DNA of 64,000 nucleotides from Rosa chinensis (GCF_002994745.2 NC_037089.1:14712141-14776140), one strand, 5' to 3'; positions 45,891 through 58,936 are shown, counted from the stretch's first letter. Notes: generated by a model from the letters alone, not told the origin. Made by a program: numbers and translations.

Positions 45891-48800
45891 ACATGCTCCT
45901 CACTCATCTTTTTTACTAGATTTATGACCGAATGTGGCCTTAGATACTACTTCAAAATAACTAAAAAAGTTTAAGTACTAGTTGTCACAACTATTAAAAT
46001 TCATATACCATCGATAATCTATAAGGTTCTATTTGTAATTTTAGCCCTATTTTCAATTATAAAAAAATATTTTAGAGTTAATACTCAATAGTAAAATGAT
46101 CTAGGTAGATTAATCCAAAATGTTATTTTCTTTTGTTCACTTTCTTAACTCGTAACTCAAACAATAAAATTTTGGAGGCACAATGATTATACTTCGGTCC
46201 AATACTTCCTTCCCTTAATCTACTTCTTCGCCTCTATAAATATATATACATACATGTATAAGTAAAAAGCAAAAGAATACATTTGATATTCATTGTTAAT
46301 TCTTTCTTTATTTACGTAAATCTTTTTAATATTAACTTTACTGGCATATATTAGTTTCACAAAATAAATGGGGTACTTGCACCATTCAATTGCAACCACC
46401 AAAACACTGTTGGATAAGTAATGAGTTTGTCCAAAACAAGATTGAAAGTCAAGTCGGATATCGATGAAGATAGGGTTTTACCAATTTTACCACAACTTAT
46501 CCGAGTGAGATATTTTCACGAGTGTTTTGGTACGGTGCTATCACCTAACGTGTTTCTTCGTAGAAACCAGAAAGATTCCGAGCTGAGGGAAAGATCGAGG
46601 AGCCAGTACAGCCCCATAAGCATATATAAACAAACTCAATTATTATTCGATCTGGGATTTATAATCAAGTTAACTAGCTTTGTAGCCTTGAAGCTTAAAA
46701 GGACTAAAAGATCATCACCAGAAACTGAGGACCACTACAGCACTAGCTAGCTACTGAGCTAATCTTTTTGTTTGCTTTTGGTTTGGTTTGGCCCAGTAAG
46801 CAGCTAGCTAAGTACGTAATTCTGATTGTGGATAACTATGAAGTTTGTTGGGATTGGCCAATTGAATATGATGTCTCTCCAATGAGCTAGCTGGCTAGCT
46901 TAGCTTAATCTGCACAATGATGAAGCATGAAAATTTCAAACTGATCTGTTCCCTTCTGGGGTTTTTCTTCCCCACTTGTGTAAATATGTGTAAATTAAGC
47001 AACGAAGCAGGTCATTTCTACATTGTTAATTATAGGCCAGTGAACTTTTTAAATTCTTTCTCTGACATTTTACCCTCATTTAACCTATCCCCATGATCTG
47101 GTTTTCTTGTTGTTGAAGACTAATTTTATTCTCCATTCCACGTACTTAAGATGTATACGTATCATTGTTAATCTTGATTAGTGTTTTGGTAATTAAGCTT
47201 GACTGTACTTGTTATGTACCAAATTACTTGAATTATTCATGGTTCAAATGTTCAATTAGTTTTTCACATACTCAAAAAGTTCATTTGGATTACTTGTTTA
47301 CCGAGTCACATCAAGAAGAAAACTTCTCCAAAAGAACTTGTCAAATCTAGCTAGTGTTCCAATAGAGCCAGCCACATTCTCCCTAGTCACTACTAGTGGG
47401 AGTTATAAACTCTGGGCCACATTTTACTGCTGTAATTCAATGAAGTGATTTCATTTATGCTGAAAAAAAATGTTATAAGTATAAGGAACAATACAATCAT
47501 AAGTTATCAATGTGTCTATGCATAATATAATGTCAAACCGAGAGACCGGAATCTATCTTCTTAAGTTGTGAAAACGTATTCAGTGATAATTTAACATTTC
47601 AAAAACGTATTCAGTGATATTTTATGAGGGTTTTAATAAAACGAACGTGTGAAACTTTGCACTAAAGTACTGGAATAACCAAATGAGTCATTTGAGCACA
47701 TATTTTAACTTATAAAAAACTTGGCCATCTAATCTTGTATTTTATGCATGAAATGACTTGATCAATAAGACATGCTTTTGTATCTATAGCTAGGAAGAAA
47801 CTTTCTATGGTAAATTTGTGTCCTATTAACATATACGTATCATAAAGTGATAAAACATTATATAATAATATATTTGCTACCACAATTTCTTCGAACCCAG
47901 TCACTAATTTACCTACACCAAAAGAAAACTAACCTACACCAGAGGAGGACAAGAAGTCCCTTCACAAATTCCTGACCACCTCTCATATATACATATTTAT
48001 ATCAACAAATATCCATAAAATTCTATATGATCGAGATGGAGTGATGGACTAATAAGCATATCGTAACAGCTGTAGCTCTGTGTATTATTATATGTACAAA
48101 ATTGAAAGCATCCCATGCAAAGCGTACGTTACCTTCTTCTTCCTTCTTCCTTCTTCTCAGTTTCCATCTCTGTCGTTATATCACACTCAGTCTCATACAC
48201 ACCCAGATTCACCGTCATTTATGTTCTCCAGCTGAGCTAGCTAGCTTCTCAGCAAACCAAACGTCTTTATTATCATGGCCAAGATCCAAAACAATGTGGC
48301 AAACAATGCCAAGGAGATAGAAAATGACCTGCGCCATATTCTTGTCCCTTCTCGATCGATCTTTATATTATCATCATCACGATGATGGTTATTGGTTTTT
48401 AGGTATCGTTTTGGCATTATGGTATAATAAACACATGCGTTAAATTAAGTACGCTTGAATTCCCATTTCGTTATCATTGATCGTCGCTTTTTGGTGTTTG
48501 ACATCAACGTCGATCCTATTCTATGAGAAGATCGGCAGCGGTGGAAACAGTTTGGGATCAAAATTATTCTTATGCAAGTCATTTTCGAGTAAGCGAATGA
48601 TTAATTGTTGACAAATGGAATGTGAATAGTAACTTTGGCTCCGATTGATCTCTAATTTGCAAACGTGAGTAATTTGATGTTACAACTTATGGTTAGCTTA
48701 AGAAAATTAGCTTAACACATCAATTATATAATGATAAGATTGTTGAGATTATCTGTTGAATCTGGCAATAAGTAAATATCACTTAAACAATGACTTACAT

Positions 48801-50312
48801 GATGATATTTACTTCGTTTAATATTGATTTTGACAAACTAGTTCTTAATTTTCTAAAATAAAAGTTGTTGTTTAATTACGTAAATCAGATATTTACTTCA
48901 CATTGAATTTGGCAAATTGTAGCTTTCATACACATTACAAGTTTGATAAACTATTGTTGAGCTTTCAGCTAGTTCAATATGACTTTAGACGGTAATATCA
49001 CTCAATTATCTTAAATATCTGGCTATCAAAAATATATTCAGACAACTCATTGGATAAGATTATCACAATACGATTTCGACAAGACTCTTACTATTACGTA
49101 TCACTATTAGTTTAGATAATCCAAAGTTTCACATAATTGATCCGAAAAAGTACTGGCCAAGTGGGAGAGATTCACATACATAAGGCATCCGTTTTGGTCA
49201 TAAAATTAATGGCTATGGCTTAGCGTTGGTCCCTAGTTGCATGCTACACAGCTGTAAAGAAATTCCTTTCTTCCAATCTAATTAACCAACAAATAACGCG
49301 TTGATTAATTATCAACCTCTCTGCATCTAAATCCCGTTGCCAAATTAATTGCACACCTCCTCTCCTACTCTTTTATAACTTTATATCCATATTCGTGTGA
49401 CATCTATATCAAATATATATTTCACATAATTATCATACTTGATTAGCTTTCCCACATTCAACCCTACACCATTTAAGGATTTGAAAACGGCAGTCAAATT
49501 TCTTGGTCCTCTTGCTAATAAACTAATTAAAGCTATATATCACCCCATTTACTATTATTATTATTATTATTATTTTAAAGCTGGCGGTTTTATAATAAAA
49601 CCCACAGCTTTCAATTTACTAAAACCACCAAAATGAAAGATTTAGAGTAAACATCACGGTGGTTGCTTCAAAAATTAACTTTTCCAAAAATATAACTATC
49701 GGGTGCTTGCCTTTTTGATTATCAACAATATTAGAGCTCTATGGAAGTGACTAACAATACATTTTGGCATGTTGAAGCAGATATGACCATTAGGCAGCAC
49801 TTTCAACTAATTTTACATATGACACTTAATTTTGAGAATGTCATGCATGTATCAGGTCATTTTAGAATTTTAGGTGAATGACTCATTGTATAAATTACGT
49901 TAGCTAACAAGATAAAGCGATTTAGTTTTAATAAAAGAGAATATTTTGAGAATTTTATGTACGTACTGAATTACGTCAACTGACAAAATAAAGCGATTTT
50001 TATGAATATTACCCAAGCTTATTTATCTTTTAATACAATAATCAAGTATTAGTTCAGCAAAATAAAAAGTCAATGAGCTCTGAAGATTTGAATTTTGAGA
50101 AATTTCTGTTTTCTCAAAACCATCTAGGGCCAAAATTGTGACACATCCCCAAAAATGGTTGCCAGGTACAACAATTAAAAGAAAAAAAATTACCCTCTGG
50201 TAATTCACCGAGACCCCCCGCTAAAACTCTACCTAAACCCCCCTTAATCACAAGATGATTAACACCATATTTACACAAACCCTCCTCCTTAATATTCCCA
50301 AACTACCGCTCC
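45891..50312. other. Long AT-rich gene-free interval
   Basis: No gene is supported over 4.4 kb. Minor items: a direct 18-bp repeat AAAACGTATTCAGTGATA at 47571-47588 and 47602-47619; a CTTCTTC-rich leader-like patch near 48125-48170 followed by a 36-codon frame at 48275-48385 that may be chance; and a (TTA)n microsatellite at 49553-49575. Confidence 0.5.
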
Positions 50313-50777
50313 CTACTCCGGTATCGCACTCAACATTGCCGAGAACTTCCTCCCCCCACTACCACTCCCCCTCCTCGCCCCGCCGGTGGTCCGGCCGGAC
50401 TTCACCTCCTCGCCGGAAAAAGTCACCGGAGAAACGGAATTTTTCCGAAAGCGGCATTTCTCGCCGCCGCTCTTCATGAGAGCGGAGCTGGCTCTGACGG
50501 CCAATGCGGCCATTTCCTCGGCCTGTAAGGGATGCTTGAGCCAGCTCGTCGGCAAAGCGAAGTAGAGCTGCCCCGGGTGGAGCTCGTCGTTGTCGTTGAC
50601 GGCGGAAACGACGTCGTCGAAGTCCATCTCGTCGGCGTTGCATATAAAGCAAGCGGGGTGCTTCTGGAGGACGTAGGAAACCCGGACGGGGTAGGAGTAC
50701 TCCTGTAGTTTGCCGTCGGGTAGAATAAGCTTGGCGGTGGCCACTTGGGTCGAGCTCGTGGAGCTGCAGATTCCCAT
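50313..50777 (-). CDS. PADRE/DUF4228-domain protein 2
   Basis: A single-exon gene for 154 residues. It starts MGICSSTSSTQVATAKLILP, another MGxC-S myristoylation/palmitoylation start. The PADRE core spans about 13-104, with LPDGKLQEYSYPVRVSYVL, CFICNADEM, the hallmark DELHPGQLYFALP, and the helix MAALAVRASSALMKSG. A basic, Gly/Ser/Arg-rich tail (about 105-154) follows, ending SAMLSAIPE. It is more typical of the family than the 24.2 kb gene, and its coding sequence is markedly GC-rich against an AT-rich neighbourhood. The expected role is a membrane-associated stress/defence-responsive protein of unknown mechanism. It is intact. Confidence 0.92.
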   Translation of the reverse strand: MGICSSTSSTQVATAKLILPDGKLQEYSYPVRVSYVLQKHPACFICNADEMDFDDVVSAVNDNDELHPGQLYFALPTSWLKHPLQAEEMAALAVRASSALMKSGGEKCRFRKNSVSPVTFSGEEVKSGRTTGGARRGSGSGGRKFSAMLSAIPE

Positions 50778-50889
50778 CTGGGTCGGGTCGGAATTTAGTC
50801 CCGGAAAATGGGTCGGAGTTGGAATTTAGGGAGAAGGAGAGAAGGGTCGAGATCGGAGCACGGAGAGGAGTGGAGAAGAAATGAGGGGG

Positions 50890-50897
50890 TATAAATA
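50890..50897 (-). promoter_or_regulatory. TATA box of PADRE gene 2
   Basis: On the minus strand the sequence reads CTATTTATACCCCC, about 113 bp before the start codon. This predicts a leader of roughly 80 nt within a purine-rich (plus-strand GGAGAAGGAGAG) stretch. Confidence 0.55.
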
Positions 50898-52311
50898 GAG
50901 AGACGGAGGAGGAGGAGTGGTGGTCCCTCGTAATTTGAACAAGAGTGCCACGTCGGATTTGTCGTGTAGCTAAGCAATGTTTTCAGATCAGTGGGCAGGG
51001 CCAGGCTGGAGGTTGGTGGTGACAGGTTGTATCAAGGGTTTTTAAAAGGGAGTGTTTTCGTATTTACCCCTGAATCGTGGGGATATTACGAGGGGCGGGA
51101 CTAATGGACTAGGGATAATTTTTTACTGTGGAGAGAGATAGGACTATAGGAGTCATATGGGCATTGTACCTTGTGGTAAATCCGTAAATGGTAATGAGAT
51201 ATTTTGTTGGTCTTTTTTTCCGATGGAGAGTCGAGTTTATCCGGATGGGAAATTGGGAATGATGAAGGGCCAGCTATAAAGGAGTTAAATCTCATAAACT
51301 TAAAAGTAATTAACTGTATACTCGTTTCATGTTAAGTAAATACACGTAAATGTGATTTGTTTAAATCTTAAATTAAATATGAATGATAATAAATAGATGA
51401 AAACTTGACGTGTGATGTACCGATTTATCTTGATCAAGACAGAGAGACTCTTCTACATGTATAAATCTTAATGTGAGGAGAATAAACACGTTTTGCCGAT
51501 CAAAGATTTGAATCAAAGTATAGATACTTTTGACCCAAAGCAAATGTTAAGGTAAACGGTTCAATGGGATGGTGATAGACCTTTTAATCAATGCCAATGC
51601 CAATGCCCACTAGCTCTATACTTTTTTCACTTGGGTTTAAAGTTGTTGGCTTGTTGCCCACAAGACTAAGACTAGTGTGGCGTGGTGCATGTACCTCACT
51701 ATGTTACATAGTGAGAAGGACAATAAGTGATCTGTTGGGAAGTAGAAGAAGTGGTATGGGGGTGTAACTCCTATATGTGTAGTGATGTCAAAAGGTGCTG
51801 TACGAGGGGAAAAATTGTACCCCAAATATGGGAAGAAAGCTTTTCACCACCAAAGCATGATGTGAACAAGTGATGGTGTACCAATAAACGTGTGTAAGAG
51901 CCTTTGGCTTAGACTCCTCTCCAATAATTTTGTTTTGTAACATAGAGAATTTGATTCCTTCAAAAAAGTAGAGAGGTTGGGTAGTAATTCCGTGTTGAAA
52001 GTGGAGTTCATGAAAATTTTGACTAATATAGGGTCAAGAGTCGAGACATTTATGTGTGATCATATGCTACTTGTGAAGACGAACCCTTTTCGTTGCACAA
52101 GTTTTTTTTTTTTTTATTTACAAAGGAAGATAGAAATGAATTTCTTTGATGAAAGATACAAGAGATATCATAAAAGTGACCTGCGGTATAGGGTTTGCGA
52201 ACAAAGGATAAATGTGATCTCGTTGATGTTGATTAAACGTACCATGTTGTTGTTTACTTTTCATTTACCTTTATTTAAGTTTGAATATAGTACTAGCCGT
52301 ACAATTTCTTA
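50898..52311. other. Upstream region of PADRE gene 2 and spacer
   Basis: No gene is seen; frames here are short and AT-biased. A T-run of about 15 lies near 52102. Confidence 0.45.
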
Positions 52312-52868
52312 GAGCAAGTGCACCCGTAGTCAAGAAAAGGCAAAGTCGAGAAGTCAAGAATTCGACCGGTCAAGTTACTATTCACTGCCACTGGACATGG
52401 GTTTGCACCCGTTGTTTTCTTGCCCGGTCAACACTGTTCACTCCTTTTCACTGTTCACATTTACTGTTCACATAATCCACTGTTCACCCAGTGGATTTAA
52501 CTGTTCTGACTTAGTGTTCCGTTTTACTGTTCATGTCTACTGTTCACCGTTTTACTGTTCATTTTTTACTGTACTGGACGTGGCAGCACACCATTCGCCC
52601 GTGCTCTTCACGCTGTCTCTCTGTCGCGTCTCCTTCTGCGCAGCCATTGTGATGTCAGCCATGTTCTGCTGCAGGCCAAGGTGGCAGCAAGCCAAGCCTG
52701 GGCAAAGAAAAAGGCATGGGCTTGACATTTTTCTTGCCCTTGGTCAAACAAAGGCAAATCCTGCCCAGGCAAAACAGGCCCGGTGGAGAGGAAAAATGGA
52801 GCTTGCCCAGTCAAAATCATGGAATGCTGAGGTGGTGCCCGGGCAAAAGAGCACCGGTGCACTTGCTC
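52312..52868. mobile_element. PIF/Harbinger-like element, TTA target duplication
   Basis: The 557 bp insert has inverted ends GAGCAAGTGCACCCG and CGGTGCACTTGCTC and is flanked by TTA on both sides (52309-52311, 52869-52871). The ends are closely related to those of the 41517-41778 element (GAGCAAGTTCACCCG), so both belong to one family. The right part is GC-rich and the left part holds a TACTGTTCAC repeat array. Confidence 0.85.
52433..52573. repeat. Array of ACTGTTCA motifs
   Basis: About a dozen copies of (T)ACTGTTCA(C) at irregular 10-20 bp spacing inside the PIF-like element. Confidence 0.8.
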
Positions 52869-52871
52869 TTA

Positions 52872-53483
52872 CACTCTTTCTGAAGAAACAGTAATTCATC
52901 ATAAAAGATTGGATTGAGGAGTTTAAAAGAAAGGATAGAAAAGAAAGATTAAGTGATTCTAGTAACACCTCATGATAAATGTGACACAAAACTACCCTTT
53001 CTCTTGGATATGCAAAACAATAGCGGTTATGTTGGTTTTGGATACTCATAGAATTCATTCCTTAAGAATGTTGAACCTATTCCTTTGCCTCAAAGGAACT
53101 TTAGATCTTTTCAGATTAGAGCTGATATGATGCTAATGCTAGTATTCTTTCCTGTTTTCTCTTCCAAGATTTCTACCTTCTCTACTTTTCATAACTTGTG
53201 GATTCCACTCATCTTTTTTCTTCTTTCTATTTCAAAAGACAAAAGGCTTCTCCTTACAAAAATTTTACTTGCACATATTGAAGTATACATTGTAAAAGAT
53301 TCTGTACAGAAAAATTACTTTTCTTTATTCTCTGGAGTTAACCTTCATAGCACATAAACTCTCAAAGCTGCCCATGACAACCTAATAGCACCACAATGAT
53401 CATTAGTTAACATTAAAAAAGTGTAATTAGAATTCGAAACCAATTTCAGCTAGCACTTGATTGTAAAACAGTCATGAGAAGTT
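52872..53483. other. Gene-free spacer
   Basis: AT-rich; no coding signal supported. Confidence 0.45.
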
Positions 53484-53498
53484 AACTTATGAGAATAA

Positions 53499-54563
53499 AT
53501 AAATTATGTCATTAGTTTGAGGCGTCTCCGAGCTTCTCAGAGCGACCTAGGTTTTCAAAACATAGGTTTCAACTGGAGGCGACGTACAGCTGCATCGCGG
53601 GGCGGGTACTCAACATCGATTGTGTGGATGGCAAGAAGCTTCTGGTCTGGAGGCTTCCTGATTGTGTTTGGTTTCGTTCCTAAACCAGATCATGCGGTCG
53701 CTGGGTAAGTGCCGGTGTCAGATTGACTCATCAATCTGACTTCGTTTGGGTGGTTGTGGATCAGAGCGGCGGTGACTGAGAGGCGAGGTGTTTTGAACTT
53801 TTGACTTTCAGGTCGGGGACAGGTGCTGCATCGGTCTATGGGTAGTGGCTTGAGTCCAAGTCGGGCGGATCTCTAAACCATCAATGGCGGAGGATCATCA
53901 ACCTCTGGATCGGTGATGAGCTATTAGCTCCGATGGCTCGCGGTGGGTTGATCTGGAGTGTGAATGAAGGTTGGGGCCTTAGCTTTGATTGGAATGGAGT
54001 CTTCTGGGTCGGTGATGGCAATGACATTGGCTCAGGAGGCGTTAGAGGTGTGACAGATTGGTTTCAGGTCTCTTTCCAGTTCGGATCCTAGCTTCAGTCT
54101 GGGGCTTGGGCCGGACCTAGGGCAATGGGCTTGTGGCCAGTCTGGGTTGCTGGGCTGTTCTTTTTCTTTTTTCACCTTTTGGATTGGGCCTGTTTTGGGC
54201 TGTTAAGAGGTGGCTGAGACCTCTTTTTTTACCTGCTTTCAATAAGTATCCTCAATTTGTTCGGCCCTTGGTTGTAGCTGTTTGCTGCTTGATGAGTGAT
54301 GATGTACACCAGGATGGTCTTAGGCGTCAATGCTTGTCAGTTCAGTGGCTCTGACTTAGGATTAGATAGGTGTAGGAGTTTTTACTTCTTGTTCTTTTAC
54401 TTTTTCTTTTTAAGTTTGTTTGGATCTACTTTGGTAACTCTGTTTTATGTAGGCTGCTTTGTGCATTGAGTTGTAATATAAGGAAATTTCGAATTCCTCT
54501 AACTTGACTGAGAGATGTCGTTATATTAATGGAACATAATTCCGTTCTCTAAAAAAAAAACTG
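53499..54563 (+). mobile_element. ORF-less LINE-like retroposon with 15-bp target duplication
   Basis: A 1.07 kb GC-rich insert ends TTATATTAATGGAACATAAT...TTCTCT followed by 10 A. AACTTATGAGAATAA flanks it on both sides (53484-53498, 54564-54578). The interior has GGGGCTTGGGCCGG and TGGGCTGTT motifs like the other LINE-like inserts. There is no long reading frame. Confidence 0.8.
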
Positions 54564-54578
54564 AACTTATGAGAATAA

Positions 54579-55873
54579 CAATATTTCATAAAGTAACAGG
54601 TTTCTTCAATATTTACAAGGAAAGTCAAACAGAATAGGGTAACTCGACCCGATCTATTAGGGTGAATTCTCTCCCTCCATAAATTGCAAGTCGCAGTAAT
54701 TACACCTGCAAATGGTCACATGTTAATTGTTCACATTGCTAAATTACTTATACCAAGCAACCCCATGTTTCACATGGAGTAGGTGAGTGACTGGACTCAT
54801 GTCACTGATCCATAGACAAACTACGCAGGTGATCATTACTAGGGCCGGAGAACATTGTAACGCAAGATCTAGAATTCTAGATAGATCAGTGAATAATGCC
54901 CTTAACTGGCATGCATGTTTATTATGGATCGGAAAACTAAAGGGTAGTTGAAGAAAAATGAATCCAGCAAAATCCAAATTCCAGAGAGGGCCAAGAAGAA
55001 TGAATGAAACGAATGGGAACTAGGGAAAACGTGGCATGGTGTGGGAGTACATGGTGCTTCGCTGCAATGCATGAGGAGAGGCACGTGGAAAGGAGGAAGG
55101 AGGAGGAGGAAGACGACGGCTAGGAGAGCCTTTGGAAAATGTAATAAGCACTCAAAGCCTTAAATGAGAGAGAGAATCCAACAGAGGGAGGGTGGCGTGA
55201 GCCGAGTTGGGTCTGCTGGTATGAGCCCCAAGTCTGCTGCAATCTGCATGCTCCATGTATCCCGGCACTGCTTGCTTGTTTTATGCACGATAGGAATCAG
55301 CTGAGCTTCCTTCCAAACTCGGCCGCCCTTTTCTGCAATGCCTTGCCAATTTGTCATTACTCTACTCCAACGCCAATACGCCATTATAAACTTCTTCCTG
55401 CTTTGCATTACAGAAAATACAAAGTGCAGTAAGTATGTTTATATCCATATTGATAAACGGGATGCATGTCCTCTTGTCCTACACTCCTAGTACTGTTCTT
55501 GAGCATTTTAAAATCGTTTCTCTCTGTCTTAAATTTTGAGCTTATGTGTCTCATGCAAAGTCGCAAACTATCATCTTAATATCTACGTTACGCAATAGTT
55601 TAACGTGTTATGTTATTATCATTCAATGAAATGTATAATTTCATGCAAACTGAAAATTTTACACCACAATCACATCGTTCATAAATCAATCAGTCAACCT
55701 CAAACCAGAGCAGACCTTGTCATTTACTAAAACAATCGATATTCTTTACTAACAACAAAACGAACAAGATTATGAGCACCACCATTACATATCTTTTGGC
55801 CGTAAGTTAATCCCAACATTATTGAAAAAAAATGGTAACAACATAACCTTGACACGCAAACTGTTTAATTAGG
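54579..55873. other. Gene-free spacer with a G-box patch
   Basis: Frames at 54744-55408 (-) overlap each other and show no family motif. A CACGTGG G-box lies near 55082 in a purine-rich stretch, so an unrecognised promoter or non-coding transcript cannot be excluded. Confidence 0.35.
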
Positions 55874-55888
55874 ACTCGAATCCAACTT

Positions 55889-55978
55889 TTTTTTTTTATT
55901 CCTTTTTAAAAGAAGATCAAAGGATTTCATTCCTACTCCCATGATGACTCGAACCCAGCACCTTGATCTTAGGTAAAT
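55889..55978 (-). mobile_element. Short SINE-like retroposon (minus strand) with B-box
   Basis: Read on the minus strand, it contains GGGTTCGAGTC (55956-55946), a pol III B-box as in tRNA-derived SINEs, and ends in an A-rich tail. It is flanked by ACTCGAATCCAACTT (55874-55888) and ACTTGAATACAACTT (55979-55993), a target duplication with two mismatches. At 90 bp it is probably 5'-truncated. Confidence 0.6.
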
Positions 55979-55993
55979 ACTTGAATACAACTT

Positions 55994-58936
55994 CTTTATA
56001 TATCTTCACAAAGAGTCTTGTGTGGACCAAGGTCCACCTGCACTAAGGCAAAAAATCAGCTATTTTACCACCCAAATGCCCCATTTTACCTTCCATTTTG
56101 CCTATAGTCCACCTACACCTTGGTTCATATTAGAATTTTTGATATCGTCAAAGGAAAGTGCAGATAAGAAGGGTAGTTAAAGGCAGAGAAGGGAGATGGC
56201 GGTTGAGTTTCTTATCATAAATGACACACGATTCGTTGTCACTGTAATCCCACATACACCAACAGCACAACAGGATTAGCTCAACTTGATCATATACAAA
56301 AAGCCAAACCCAGTTGAATTTTCGTCCATTTTTGCCATGCATGTTATCCTCAATTAAATTGTCACATATTACAAAGAGAGAGAGACAGATAGACAGCAGA
56401 GACAGAGTAAGAGTACGTGGAGGGAAGAATCACCAATTATGGATCCTGCTACTACCAAATAATTGAAATGAATATAATTCTGCAAAACTGTCTCCAAAGG
56501 CTTAAACTCCCGACAATTCTACACAGGCAATGGAGTTCGTGGAATGTGATGCTTGTTTCTTAATTGCTTCGTTATGTTTTTGATTATTGAAGAAAAGAAA
56601 GCTAATCCTACTTGGCCTCCTTACACATTATGCTTAAGTTTAATTTAATATATCTAGATTCTAAACGTACTCCATGCTTTGTCAAAAAGATATGTAAACT
56701 AATCGTGCTTTGTTAATTATATATGAAGGTGCTTTAAGGGCTTTTTAATTATTGACATGTCCCATATCGACCATTTCCGAAAACCGTTCTTTCCTTGAAG
56801 CTTCTTCATCTCTCCCCCATTTCCCACCAAAATCTAAAAGACACTCATGCATGCATGTAGGTGCAGCAATCATGGTCTTTTTGACAGAAATGTCTACCAC
56901 CAATGGCCGCCTTCCTTTGTAGATTTTTAAAGAGTATTTCTCATTTGCAGCAATTGTTTTAAAGTGAACTTTTATGTTCTTTTCTTCACCGGAAAAAAAA
57001 ATTTATGTTCATTTCTTCATCAGAACAAAAATTTATGTTCTTTTGACACTCTAAATACGCCATTAAGTTGTGGTGTGTTGGTTGTCAAACAAACCTAGTG
57101 TGATGGGGATTCCTTATCCACAGGCTGCCATCTATTGGGCTTGTCGTTTTCTTTTGGGCTAGGCCCAGTTATATTGTGAAGGTTATAAATCTTTCTATTT
57201 CAAGGGATTTAAAAAAAAAAAAAAAACCCACTGCTTATTCTCTAAAGAAAATTATTGGTTATGAAGTATATAGGACTAGGCGACTAGCATTTATGAAAAA
57301 TTTGATGCATGAATGGCAGAATGGGTAAGGATATGAGATACTATTTTCTTTAATTTCTGGTTGGACTTTTTTTCTTCTCCTTTGCTAAATGAATTGAATA
57401 TGAATCACACACATGTTGGCAACTCAGACCATGAACCCCACCAACCGGAAAAAGGCAAATCCTACTCAATTATATGTTGATTATTAAGCTAGACAAAACC
57501 CTGGAAAAGAATCCGATCTAAGACTAAAACCATAGTTGTTAGATTTGAATAAAAATTTTATAGGACAGACAAGGTATCCCTTTAATCTTTTTATGAATTT
57601 AGATGTTAGATGAATGTAGTTGGGCAGTGTCATTACCTTGAAACTTCTTCCTCCAGAGCACTTTATCTATGCAAGGTTGTCAAGGCCCTACCTCTTAGTC
57701 CCCTCAGATTTAGGAAGACTCCTCCGTGGTCAAATTGGTTCTGCATTATCATAGGTTCAATCAGTACTAAATAATGCCCATATTTTTGACAAATACAAAG
57801 AATTTTTGTCTCCTCCTCAGTCTCAATAATGCAATTGATCCCATAAAAAACTTGACAGAATGGGGGATATATTGGGTGTTCCTTATCCTTCTTGTTTTTA
57901 TTGGAGCAGAGAGGCTGCTATTAATTGGCTGTCAAAAAATGATTCGCAGTTAATGCTGCATATAATGCTTGTGTAGGGTTGTACCTAATTGGATTTTGTT
58001 TCTGTTATTAATCTGCAGCAAAAGGATTTGAATGGTCTGTCCAATAATCCAAAAGTTTCTCTGGACAATTCCATATACAATCAAACAGAAGAGAAAGGAA
58101 AGAGGGAGTTTCTCAACTAGTGTACTTACTTGGACTGGATTGAACACGAAGTAGGAAAGTTTTAGAAGTTCCATTCGATCTGTATATATTACAGTTCCTA
58201 GCTGCAGTTTGATGTGAAGCTCAGAACGCCTGGAGATGAATTATGAATGTACGTTACTAGAAAGTGGTAGAGAAGAACAAAATGGCCAGAACTGATTAAA
58301 AACTTGCTCTGAGAAAATTTCAATGCACTTTTGATATTTTCTGAAATGGTATTCTAACAGTATTGGCAACAACTGTGATTTTATCACCTATATGGCTATA
58401 TCATCAGGTTCTTGCTGCATGGTTACCGAGTTAATGATTCTTCTCTAATAGAACTGTTTGTATTCAGTTGCTCGAGCTCTGTGCAGTATAGATGAACACT
58501 CCTGAAAGGAAAAACCAGCTCATAGAAGATATGTCTCTTTGTTAAGCAACTGCCGAGTGCTTAGATGATTATGTCATATGTCTAACTTACACCTGGAGTA
58601 GGATTCTCCAATTTCATACTTTTCAGTTGCAATTTGGAACATTTTCTTTTCACACCTGATACCTTTTGGAATTTTTTTAGAGTTGTTAACTCATAGTCTC
58701 TAATGAATAGTTTTGTAAATCTTTTCATGTTGTTCTGCAGTAGCTAATGTCTAATGAATGAATCTTCAACTTGAATTCTGAAAGCAAAGTAGTTATTTTT
58801 TCAGAAATGTATGTGTATTGCTCCATGGTTTGGTATACATAAGAAATAATTGCCTGCTTGTAAGTTGTAATTCGTTACATTAAAAATGTTTAACATGTAA
58901 ACAATTATCAGGGTTTAACTTACTGATACAGCAGCA
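55994..58936. other. Gene-free interval downstream of the PPR gene
   Basis: AT-rich with no coding signal. 58200-58936 may hold the 3' UTR of the leftward PPR gene. A small inverted repeat pair (ACCAAGGT at about 56027 and ACCTTGGT at about 56116) suggests a MITE of about 100 bp. A tandem TTTATGTTC repeat lies at 56970-57045. Confidence 0.45.

Noticed and set aside
48275..48385. 36-codon frame MAKIQNNVANNAKEIEND after a CTTCTTC-rich leader
   Set aside because: No family match, no splice partner and a length within chance expectation; left inside the spacer description.
55946..55956. GGGTTCGAGTC on the minus strand as part of a tRNA gene
   Set aside because: No cloverleaf or A-box can be drawn; target duplications and an A-rich tail indicate a SINE.
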